Origin: Limnephilus marmoratus
Taxonomy: Eukaryota; Arthropoda; Insecta; Trichoptera; Limnephilidae
Assembly: GCA_917880885.1 (NCBI GenBank)
Contig: OU862919.1
Coordinates: 18,150,795-18,214,794 of the forward strand
DNA length: 64,000 bases
Direction of reading: 5' to 3'
The notes below the pieces were generated by a model. It saw only the letters and a program-made list of their open reading frames with translations. It had not been told where the DNA came from and did not search any database. The translations under genes and the position numbers were made by a program. This document shows positions 31,301-35,240 of the stretch, one piece after another. Within the stretch, counting starts at the first letter, position 1. Each line of letters begins with the position of its first letter.

Positions 31301-33382
31301 AGTGTGTGTCTGTTGTTAAGAGATCAATTCTTGCTATTGGTTAGTATTTTTACATCATAAAGTTTTTTTTTAAGTTCCACATTATTCTGAGAAAAAAAAC
31401 GACAGCCGTGCCAATTTTCTCGAGTTTTATTCAATGTCGTCGGTCGACCACCGGGTGACTGACCGTTTAATAATATCAATTTTATCACTGTTGATGGATG
31501 TAGAACTTAAATATTTCTTCGTTGTCTTAACTAATACAACATTTTTTAAACGAACAACGGCCTTTTTGTGTGAGATTCCTGACCCTAATTTTTCATCTAC
31601 CAATTCAATTTTCCACCAATCTTACCGTAGTCAATAATATCCAAGCTCCATAGCCTAAAAGGTGCGATGTTCGCCAACATCCATTTCTCCTGCAGGCTAT
31701 TTAGTGGTTGCCTATCTTTCGTCTTTGGTGCATGTCCTGCCAATAATACCCTTTAAAATAATATGAGAATATTTAGCCATAGATACCCAAGAGCAAAGCT
31801 ATGACATTCACATGGTGATTCGACCATATGGGGGAAGGGGCGGAAGTTTGATCCTGGCGGAGGACAAAAAAAGGAGGGGGTTGAAAAATTAATTTGCAAA
31901 GTTTTTTGGAACCCCTATACAACTTTTTATTTACATCGCATTAGTGCAATAATAATATGTTTTTTTCCAGGAATGTAATCCACGAGTATTATTCTCTTTT
32001 TTCCTATGCAATACTAAGGCGATGGTGGGGGATTTAACCTTCCCCTCGCCTTAAATACGCCTTTTGTAGTACCTAATAAGTACTAATGTACGTCCAAAAA
32101 AACTAATATTCAGTGAAGCGAGATTCTCGTAAAATTGATTGATTATTTTTTTATCTTCATTGTAACTTATAATGAAGATTAGAAAAGAATAAATCAATTA
32201 CAAGAATTCGCTTTATCAGTTTCTCAGCAGTTCAATTTAACAATATTAATATAATAATAATATATAAGTCACTAGAATGTTTAAAAACATTGTACACTTC
32301 TTTAGTAAGAAGCCAGGTTACATGGTCACCATTGTATAAAATACATTCCAACAATATAGAAAGGGTACAGCACAAATTTCTAAGATTTATTAACTTTAAG
32401 CAGAATATTCCAAATCAAAATATTAACTTGTCCTTTTGATGAAACAACTCAACTTAATTACGCTGTCAGATATGCAGACCATCTCTGACCTTGTACTATT
32501 CAATAAAATTATTAATAATTGCATCAACAACCCTGAAATTCTCGCCAAAATAAAATTTTATGTACCGACCAGAAATACGAGGCAAAATGCTATTTTTTTC
32601 TGTGACAATTTTAAAACAAACTATGAGGCTCATACTCGTACACTTATAAATAGACTACATCATTTTAGTAATAAATTTGGGAAGATTGTAGACATGTTTA
32701 GATTCCATATTAATAGTTATAAAACGAAGTCTTTATAATTACTTTAGTGTAATAATGTATTATTTCAAGACTCCGTGGTGAATACACTATTAATTTTAAT
32801 TAATTTTATTTTTTACAATTACAATCATTATATATTGTGTACTTATCTTATTTTATCTTTTTAATAAATAGTTCACTAGAGCGTAAATAAATCAACAAAT
32901 AAACAACGCTAAAGCACACTATAACGAGATTTACACATGTAACGATAAACACAACATAAAAAATAGACATAGAAGAATTACATTTTAAGTAACTATAATA
33001 CAAAGGCATAAAATGCATTTATATGCCTTCATGCCATTTTATGCCTTTATATATTTATGCATTTTATGCCTTTGTATTATATGGCACGTAACATACTTAA
33101 TCAAATAATATCGTTTAAAAAATTGGAAGAACGGAAGAAACATAATATAATACACGCAAAGCTGGACTGTATTAAATAGCTAAACAAATACCATTAATTT
33201 AATTACTTTTACCTTAATTTTCTGTGCCCTTCTCCGTAGGAATATTTTAGGCCATGAATAGTTGAGTTTTTCAAGTACTCGTCCGAATACTCATTTATGC
33301 TTTTTTTAGCTTCCTCAAAGGAATCAAAGAAATCCGCATATTTTACCCGCCTTATCCCCTCTTTGAAACACGTCTTATACAT
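7902..33382 (-). CDS. Pickpocket-type DEG/ENaC sodium channel, nine exons
   Basis: Exons on the minus strand: 33382-33213, 30799-30596, 26463-26319, 24788-24637, 23311-23066, 16236-16049, 11615-11426, 9600-9491, 8134-7902. All introns are GT-AG and every junction keeps the frame, giving 545 codons, the usual size for insect pickpocket channels. Visible landmarks in order: the HG gating motif at residues 43-44; TM1 at about 58-82; the post-TM1 FPASKSPFLAVTVC block; the cysteine-rich extracellular loop with CRWEGESVPC, WYFGPDFGLSLLLHH and CVVECR...CGC; the pre-TM2 stretch MFSWFHLL; and TM2 GGVTSLCLGCSIVSIVEVLYF with the G-x-S selectivity filter (480-482). Family knowledge: these form trimeric, amiloride-sensitive-type cation channels in the plasma membrane, used in mechano-, chemo- or osmosensation. 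The member, ligand and tissue cannot be told from sequence. The gene appears intact. Confidence 0.92.
8338..8733. mobile_element. Non-autonomous hAT-like element in ppk intron 8
   Basis: The right end is GGTTCCCCACCCCTG, a typical hAT terminus. The left end begins CAGCAACCCGCGGACC. The flanks TCCTAGAA (8330-8337) and TCCTAGAG (8734-8741) agree at 7 of 8 bases, the hAT duplication length. The terminal repeats are imperfect. The interior contains two related segments (GGAAACCATTTTCGTG and GAAAACCATTTTCATG) and no coding capacity. Confidence 0.7.
9018..9245 (-). repeat. Dispersed repeat family B, copy 2
   Basis: Reverse-complement relative of 1015-1270. Shared blocks include TTTGGTGACTAGATCT, CAGGTACTTCCCCA and CACTGGCTCCAG. 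It lies in ppk intron 8, antisense to copy 1. Confidence 0.6.
9491..9600 (-). CDS. ppk exon 8 (palm strand leading into TM2)
   Basis: Acceptor TTTCAG|GAAG; donor CTTGG|GTATGA, phase 1. It encodes NLNKEAIVHIYNAKQTVQVW followed by EKRLMFSWFHLL, matching the family pattern V.IY.......R.....W.DLL directly before TM2. Confidence 0.92.
9864..10200 (+). pseudogene. mariner transposase N-terminal (HTH) fragment, frameshifted
   Basis: Starting near the ATG at 9864, the reading needs at least two frame changes. It shows RINDVYGDGAAKENRVRFWF, QRFRSGNFDLQ and SELAAGCGVSDKTVLIHLKQ, the paired helix-turn-helix DNA-binding region of mariner transposases. Degenerate and non-functional. Confidence 0.8.
10241..10432 (+). 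pseudogene. mariner transposase C-terminal fragment
   Basis: Contains HLPYSPDLAPTDYHFFRNLD followed by NFLQGKKFNS. This is the conserved mariner box that contributes the third catalytic aspartate (the D of SPDLAP). The upstream catalytic aspartates have been lost with the internal deletion. Confidence 0.85.
10577..11425. other. Rest of ppk intron 7, nothing recognised
   Basis: AT-rich intronic sequence between the mariner copy and exon 7. No repeat with a second copy in this window was seen. Confidence 0.5.
11426..11615 (-). CDS. ppk exon 7 (acidic stretch and C-x-C...C thumb segment)
   Basis: Acceptor ATTTTCAG|GTATAA; donor ATCTT|GTAAGA. It encodes APSLTNDEIDDDEELNDHG then DEEKDAVKPCSCWHNCKSVE and FHVHAN. 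The C-x-C-x3-C group is the family's C.CLP.C box. The preceding run of Asp/Glu is longer than I would expect and may be a lineage-specific insertion. Confidence 0.9.
11616..12685. other. ppk intron 6, first part, nothing recognised
   Basis: An open frame on the plus strand at 11832-12113 has a more GC-rich end coding for LAAALKKQGLLSALGGPAAN, but it matches nothing I know. A short CpG-rich patch lies at about 12475-12535. Neither is enough for a call. Confidence 0.4.
12690..13360. repeat. Degenerate tandem repeat (minisatellite-like) in ppk intron 6
   Basis: The blocks GATGAAACTTTGATAATTTG and TAGTGAGCACG plus GCGAAGGTTTCTATA recur at about 12750-12800, 13148-13205, 13258-13310 and, shortened, 13325-13360. 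They alternate with CAATGGTGAGCTCTGG-type blocks. Spacing is roughly 110 bp in the right half. The units are diverged and interrupted at about 12810-13070. Confidence 0.65.
13366..14260 (-). pseudogene. 5'-truncated LINE reverse transcriptase fragment
   Basis: On the minus strand the sequence encodes RDHIENILEKAYKQLGFIIR, SYVRSQLEFASVIWNP, IHRIENIQNKFIKHLSYRF and ISDALFLHKIVNCLVDSSYL, with in-frame stops. This is the thumb and C-terminal part of a Jockey/CR1-superfamily ORF2. The element ends on the plus-strand side in a T-rich tract (13366-13390), its A-rich tail read from the other strand. Confidence 0.8.
14399..14660 (-). repeat. Dispersed repeat family A, copy 3
   Basis: 14555-14660 carries, inverted, the hallmark blocks of family A: CACTTGGGGTGACC, AGCATAGGTGTTGG, CGGCGGTACCCA and CCGCCTTCCAAATT. 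The inner part (14399-14554) is more diverged from the other copies. Confidence 0.6.
14661..15299. other. ppk intron 6, middle part, nothing recognised
   Basis: AT-rich sequence with no supported feature. Confidence 0.5.
15300..15830 (-). pseudogene. LINE 3' fragment (ORF2 end and 3' UTR)
   Basis: The minus strand encodes HTTKFGINSLQYIAHTQYNA followed by LPNVLKLPESNKKILAKALK and GYIL, the typical ending of LINE ORF2 proteins. A 3' UTR follows, with an A-rich tail seen as TTTATTATTA repeats at 15315-15350. The 5' part is absent. Confidence 0.7.
16049..16236 (-). CDS. ppk exon 6 (conserved CxxECR...CGC block)
   Basis: Acceptor TTTACAG|T; donor TTTTG|GTAATT. It encodes RKCKQNKDMVLNYFSEYSSA followed by SCVVECRVNASLGLCGCAPY and VMVCGIIDLLCLNDHF. 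The spaced cysteines (Y-S..SC..EC.......C.C.P.......C......C) are the most diagnostic part of the family's thumb domain. Intron 5 on its 5' side is 6.8 kb and holds the large LINE. Confidence 0.95.
17088..18158 (+). CDS. LINE ORF1: nucleic-acid-binding gag-like protein
   Basis: 356 codons from ATG at 17088 to TAA. Residues 1 to about 85 are charged and heptad-like (LEQNIVSLEEKIHHELISLQ), predicting a coiled coil for oligomerisation. Near residues 270-320 there are zinc knuckles. The first is C-YH-C-LKFG-H-TAQR-C (the CX2CX4HX4C spacing). It is followed by CPHCTKEHILSKC and CNNC. Such ORF1 proteins bind the element RNA and form the retrotransposition particle. The frame is undamaged. It is very lysine-rich and AT-rich, like the rest of the element. 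ORF1 ends 46 bp before the next ORF. Confidence 0.88.
   Translation: METEEIFKNIKDLVNKITSVKDSKIKLTLEQNIVSLEEKIHHELISLQKKIIELQEINIKNNHHYTQKLEEIHQNNKKSYASALSNNKNFAETSYNAEQKYAILITSKNTLKAEDIKIKIQKNINLTKIKVGVNGVKKIGEQKLVISCQKKEDAEKLTEEINKVIGKEVSAEEIKKRKPCLMLKSLQCQLTEEEIIDGIVQQNEGLTLEDKKDIKLIKELKNKYNEGKENDTTNYIIETTGQLRKKLIEKKKLNIKFQRVYVSDCSPLTQCYHCLKFGHTAQRCHARTQPPICPHCTKEHILSKCENKEQTPICNNCCVQNKRFDMNYSTDHRVDSIKCLYRQKMLRIAKERIDYE
18205..18936 (+). CDS. LINE extra ORF: diverged, probably non-catalytic APE-endonuclease paralogue
   Basis: The 243-residue frame is aligned by eye with the first part of ORF2. The starts match: MNDFLCNALDKK here against MDDFIANELENN in ORF2. FHKNIKS lines up with FHSNIRS, INKNSDIGISISNQYNVLNI with INKNSGLVIFIHDKFSIVKI, YIAIYPTHKS with IIAVYRTHGS, and RDMHLNIVND with GDFNLNINEN. 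Several positions that are catalytic in APE-type endonucleases differ: the Glu of SETF is Lys in TKTY, the Asn of GDFN is His, and the terminal DHH motif is not recognisable. The frame is open although the DNA is extremely AT-rich, where stops should be frequent. Its stop overlaps the ORF2 start (ATGGATGACTTCATAG), suggesting coupled translation. Alternative: a remnant of a tandem rearrangement between related LINEs. Confidence 0.7.
   Translation: MNDFLCNALDKKICIEENLYHSIRDCYFICTQKRFTQFHKNIKSVKIFFEKLIISLKEIFFFPGLIGFTKTYSTGETNYSIPGYQVTIIRINKNSDIGISISNQYNVLNINEVINDYDVNILNIKFKDVNKLSHYIAIYPTHKSTVQQFIVESKNALLNFRNINNIILRDMHLNIVNDYASNDKDVINQYMINKKSEHSSTISTHYKIRICITNSMSHSTLKILYIFKRNQYHINIFTKWMTS
18921..21922 (+). 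pseudogene. LINE ORF2: endonuclease and reverse transcriptase, one frame break
   Basis: Part one (18921-20183) is an APE-type endonuclease with FHSNIRS, LSETF, YRTHG, AGDFNLN, CLDHIWTN and NITDHHACI. Part two (open up to 21922, in another frame) is the reverse transcriptase, with GSSPGFD, NYRPICLISNIGKIFEK, FIDLRKAFDSISHEILL, FGIPQGTVIGPILF, SYADDTVLII and YLGVIIDKNLKWKEQI. The YADD box carries the catalytic aspartates. Coding continuity switches frame at or near the run of ten A residues at 20149-20158, so a single base gained or lost there explains the break. The C terminus resembles the other LINE fragments in this window. The order ORF1, zinc knuckles, APE endonuclease, RT places it in the Jockey/CR1 group. 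As read, it would not make a full-length ORF2 without frameshifting. Confidence 0.88.
22141..22178 (+). other. Hairpin in LINE 3' UTR
   Basis: ACTCTTCCA (22141-22149) is perfectly complementary to TGGAAGAGT (22170-22178). A comparable stem lies at the same relative position in the LINE copy at 54957-55005. In related LINE clades such 3' structures are recognised by the reverse transcriptase. Confidence 0.55.
22469..22512. repeat. Perfect 19-bp hairpin in hAT-like foldback arm
   Basis: ACAAAATACCTCAGCATCA (22469-22487) is followed after six bases by its exact complement (22494-22512). It lies in the right arm of the foldback element. Confidence 0.75.
22570..23065. other. ppk intron 5 next to exon 5, nothing firm
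   Basis: Contains a block around 22690-22770 (CAACGTTTCGGACAGCG, CATCATCAGGGCAG) that looks like a fragment of a dispersed retroelement, but there is no second copy here to confirm it. Confidence 0.35.
23066..23311 (-). CDS. ppk exon 5 (beta-ball/palm segment)
   Basis: Acceptor CTCCAAG|A; donor GAAAG|GTTAGA, phase 2. It encodes 81 residues including WYFGPDFGLSLLLHHTPDL, then GDGYTVVIPQPAETTFVEV and SPEVLSLPVE. This corresponds to the G..GL.V.L and G..V.I......V.V segments of the DEG/ENaC extracellular domain. An alternative acceptor 5 bases further in gives the same phase only with a different first residue; the distal one is preferred. Confidence 0.9.
23316..23974. other. ppk intron 4, AT-rich, nothing recognised
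   Basis: No repeat or gene supported. Confidence 0.45.
23975..24185 (+). pseudogene. Non-LTR retrotransposon 3' fragment with GA repeat tail
   Basis: Reading across the segment gives IMEGMTEGANSRGRPRREYL, EDLLVDVRCSSYADFK and AQDREEWKRRIEEIAANQSQ. This is the common C-terminal ending of a non-LTR element related in style to the relic at 5421-5984. At least one frame change is needed. It terminates in (GA)n at 24167-24184. It lies in ppk intron 4. Confidence 0.7.
24186..24636. other. ppk intron 4 next to exon 4, nothing recognised
   Basis: AT-rich sequence, no supported feature. Confidence 0.45.
24637..24788 (-). CDS. ppk exon 4 (cysteine-rich extracellular segment)
   Basis: Acceptor TCTCTAG|CCC, phase 0; donor TTAG|GTATGG, phase 2. 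It encodes CSDILLTCRWEGESVPCDKL then FQPSLCGFGYCCTFDLSQ. This matches the family pattern C-x-W....C..LF......G.CYTF found between the finger region and the GL.V.L strand. It was missed by simple open-frame length criteria because it is short. Confidence 0.9.
25289..25465. mobile_element. Short inverted-repeat element with poly(G) tracts
   Basis: The left end AGGGAACGTACCCATACTAC and the right end GTAGTACGGGTACGTTCCCT are near-perfect inverted repeats, with CGCGACAC and GGTCACG extending the match. The interior carries two long G runs (25321-25335 and 25405-25421). Non-coding. No clear target duplication. Confidence 0.65.
25470..25730 (+). repeat. Widespread insect dispersed repeat
   Basis: The segment with ACGCGAAAGTTTATATGGAC, TTACTCTTTCACGCAAAAAC and TACTGAATGGATTTTAATGA is familiar to me as a very common repeat of lepidopteran and some other insect genomes. 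There is no second copy in this window, so this rests on recognition only. Confidence 0.5.
25731..26318. other. ppk intron 3 next to exon 3, nothing recognised
   Basis: AT-rich intronic sequence. Confidence 0.45.
26319..26463 (-). CDS. ppk exon 3 (extracellular finger/thumb-side segment)
   Basis: Acceptor TATTTCAG|T; donor ACG|GTAAAC, phase 0. It encodes 48 residues beginning KYPKDLNPPQIEEALPEIQ, a lysine/glutamate-rich helical segment in the variable part of the extracellular domain. Sequence alone would be weak evidence. The exact phase match on both sides and its position between exons 2 and 4 support it. Confidence 0.82.
26505..26890 (+). repeat. Dispersed repeat family A, copy 4 (most complete)
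   Basis: Starts TTTGGGAGGCGGGTATAGGT and runs through CCATTTATTGGATAACAAAC, CCATAGGTCACTCCG, GGTGCCTGGGTTCACGGGG, GGATTCATACATCCG and CCTGGACCCACTGCCCC to CCCTCCACACAGCATCCC. An A-rich end follows near 26920. It lies in ppk intron 2. Confidence 0.7.
26930..27837. other. ppk intron 2, AT-rich, nothing recognised
   Basis: No supported feature. Confidence 0.45.
27838..28081 (+). repeat. Dispersed repeat family C, copy 1 (uninterrupted)
   Basis: Matches the two flanks of the copia element (53290-53358 and 60643-60815). Shared blocks include ATGGGTGTGGTATAATACAA, AACAAATCTGCCAACGACCT, CTTATTATACTAAAAAT, AACAATCTTTCGAAATCC and GAGTCAATACGTCTAAAATC. It shows the pre-insertion state of the copia target. 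Confidence 0.75.
28234..28677. mobile_element. Foldback element with nested inverted repeats
   Basis: The arm at 28238-28344 (TCTGCCCACTACACCGTTCC, ATGACCGTAACC, GCGGCGCATGCAAAAAA) is repeated inverted at 28440-28553. A second inverted copy of the terminus (CGGTCATGGTATTGAACGGT, GTAGTGGGCATAGACCT) lies at 28641-28677. The motif CCCACTA or TAGTGGGC appears at several internal sites. No coding capacity. It lies in ppk intron 2. Confidence 0.75.
28678..29480. other. ppk intron 2, nothing recognised
   Basis: AT-rich intronic sequence. The open frame starting at 29287 runs into the neighbouring transposon and has no motif. Confidence 0.45.
29481..30468 (-). mobile_element. piggyBac-like deletion derivative at TTAA
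   Basis: Exact 16-bp inverted ends CCCTAGATTCATAACC (29481) and GGTTATGAATCTAGGG (to 30468) are flanked by TTAA on both sides (29477-29480, 30469-30472), the piggyBac signature. Subterminal blocks with TTCATAAACATTC occur near each end. The 988-bp element keeps only the N- and C-terminal pieces of a transposase on the minus strand. It lies in ppk intron 2. Confidence 0.88.
29664..30080 (-). pseudogene. piggyBac transposase end fragments (N terminus and zinc-finger tail)
   Basis: 30075-29899 encodes an acidic N terminus, MNDRKIVNYLNRLSDSGDDD, with further SDVEDHVELY. 29780-29664 encodes FQCKQCKKYMCMDHRDLMCV followed by ECTDEI and a stop, matching the C-terminal cysteine-rich domain of piggyBac transposases. 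The catalytic DDD core between them is gone. Confidence 0.72.
30596..30799 (-). CDS. ppk exon 2 (TM1 and start of extracellular domain)
   Basis: Acceptor TTTTTTCAG|A; donor CT|GTGAGTAAG, phase 2. It encodes YFWYLLSLTGLGMACWLTSL and LWNLY, the first membrane helix. This is followed by SSKPIASTLRESHFPASKSP and FLAVTVCD, the characteristic DEG/ENaC motif after TM1 with the first conserved extracellular cysteine. Confidence 0.92.
30928..31145 (-). repeat. Dispersed repeat family A, copy 5 (distal part)
   Basis: Inverted match to the distal part of family A: AGGAGGCCCTAACGAAAA, CCTGTCATCTTTGGAGATGC, GAGGAAGTTCTGATAAGG and CGTATGAATCCATCCCTCCC. It lies in ppk intron 1. Confidence 0.6.
31146..32239. 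other. ppk intron 1, nothing recognised
   Basis: AT-rich with a few G- and A-rich tracts (31830-31880). No gene or repeat supported. Confidence 0.45.
32255..32880 (+). pseudogene. 5'-truncated LINE fragment (ORF2 C terminus)
   Basis: One frame gives LKTLYTSLVRSQVTWSPLYK and IERVQHKFLRFIN. After a frame change, 32436-32738 gives LITLSDMQTISDLVLFNKII and NNPEILAKIKFYVPTRNTRQ. This is the thumb/C-terminal part of a Jockey-type ORF2. An AT-rich 3' region with AATAAA near 32861 follows. Degenerate. It lies in ppk intron 1. Confidence 0.78.
32994..33080. repeat. Short palindromic element
   Basis: TAATACAAAGGCATAAAATG at the left is matched by its exact complement at the right, CATTTTATGCCTTTGTATTA. 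Further internal copies of ATGCCTT / GGCATAAA lie in the about 40-bp centre. No coding capacity. Confidence 0.7.
33213..33382 (-). CDS. ppk exon 1 (N terminus, HG motif)
   Basis: 56 codons plus 2 bases. The ATG at 33382-33380 is chosen because an in-frame TAA lies only four codons upstream and the downstream peptide is contiguous with the family pattern. The short cytoplasmic N terminus ends with NSTIHGLKYSYGEGHRKLR. The HG dipeptide is the conserved gating motif just before TM1. The donor is AAG|GTAAAA, phase 2, matching exon 2. An alternative start in a further upstream exon cannot be excluded. Confidence 0.85.
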
Positions 33383-35240
33383 AATGCAGGCAGATTATCC
33401 TTTTATCCAACCACCTACCCGAGGTTTGTGCGCGAATTAATCTAATATTATTCATAACAAACGCAACCCTTGTATAGTTGCACGATATATTATTATTATG
33501 CATAATTAATTTGTACATAAACATGGTGTTCGGAAGTCCGCCAACAGAAAATAATATTATTTAAAATACCGAGTTTTTGTACAATTTTATTAGCTTATCA
33601 ATGAATGGATGGAGTGATTCACATTCTCAGTGTTTTGGTTCTCAAGGCAAAATTATCTAGTACAATTTTTTGAAGTGAAACTTCTATAGCCCTGCTCTGA
33701 TTTGGATTTCGGATGAAACGGAAATAACGATTACTGCACCTGCGGTCAATGGTGGGGTGGGCATCGCGTTTGGGTTCCACCCGGGCGTCCCGTGTTTGAT
33801 TCCTCAGCTGGCTAAGTCCTCCATCAATCCATCCAACACAAGCAACATTTTCGGCTTTCTGTGTGGTAGTAGGAGATTTTCAAATATTGTTGGGTTATTC
33901 GTAACCTGGGAATGTTTCTTTCTATTAAAAAAAAAATGTCGCTTTGATTATGACCTCACTTTTCAAGTATTGGTTGATTAATTTCGGCAGTGGTTCTGTA
34001 ATTGTAATTCTACAACTCGGATTCTCTTTGAATTTAATTGTGATTTGGAAGTGAAAGCTTCTTTAGCACCGTTGTGATTTGAAACTCGATGAAACGAAAA
34101 ATAGCGACAATAAAAAGCGACACACGTCATAATCGGTCTCCTCTTTGTGCGGTGCTTCGTAGCCTCACGACTCTCGCCTATTTTAGTTTGCTGAAGGTTT
34201 CACTTCTGCCGAGTGTGAACTGCACACTCGGTTTTTTTTTGTAATATTTTGACTGATGTATCAAAAATTATTACAAGAGATAAAATACTAAATCTAAAAT
34301 ATAATATTTTTTACTAGAAAGTTAGTTTTTTTAATAAATGCATATCGAAGTTTTTCAATTTTTTACGAAGTTTTGGTTGACTGTTGGTCTAAGAAGAAAG
34401 CAGCTGAAATGTCGTGTACGGGAAAAAGTTACATTTGGAAAAAAAAATCTATTTTATCCAAGGATAGCTATCGAATGTCGTGGTCGCTAGAAGCATTTCT
34501 ATATTTTTCGGGGATCATTAGACTGCTAATATTAGGAAAGCGTCTGTATAAGATTCTTGTTGTGATGTCTTTTCTTTTGGAAGTTGATCCAATAAATTGT
34601 GATATTTCCCGTTCTCCATTGAACACATACTATCACAAATCTCATCAATACATACACGATAAATATAAAATCTTCAAATATTGTCTCTTCATACTTTTTT
34701 GTAAAATTTAGATTCTACAGCATCCAATCGTTTCCTTGAAGTCAACCGACCGACTGGAGACTGGAGACTGAATGATATAATAATATTTTATAATTAAGTC
34801 ATGACCTAAATTCCTGGGCAATCTCAATTTAAACTCGTTGTGTTCCGCCTGGGGACGAGGGCCAGTCGTTTCGGTTTCCTATCCTCAGGTAACAGAGACG
34901 TATATGACGGGACGCGATATCTGAAATTTGCCAAAAAAACCTCTAAAAAATGAGGGAAAAACACTTTTCCAGCTAAATTCCAATAACAACAAGTCTTGGG
35001 AAAGCGAGGTAAATATTGAGAATTAAAAGTTTTTTTTTACATTTGTCGCAACAAAGCAATACTGCTGTAACAGCCAAAAACCAAATTGTTCACCAGAGCC
35101 AAAAAACTTTTCAGATTTAAAAAAAATCGTAACTTTAAAACCAGGGGTTACGGAATTGCTATTTTTAAAATGCTTAGCTGAAAAATATGATCGATATTAA
35201 AATCTCTTATAAGTGAAGAAGAACAATGTTTTTGGCGTTT
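33383..35240. other. Upstream flank of ppk, no gene recognised
   Basis: Expected to hold the ppk promoter and any 5' UTR, but no clear TATA box or initiator could be singled out. A diverged direct repeat of about 60 bp (CTTCTATAGCCC... GATGAAACGGAAATAACGA) occurs near 33675-33740 and 34050-34115. The 112-codon open frame at 34373-34711 has no recognisable motif. Confidence 0.4.

Noticed and set aside
33757..33981. 74-codon open frame with a GC-rich start
   Set aside because: No motif; a short dispersed repeat origin is possible, but no second copy is present here.
34373..34711. 112-codon open frame upstream of ppk
   Set aside because: No motif and no homologue I recognise. An open frame of this length can occur by chance over a region this size.
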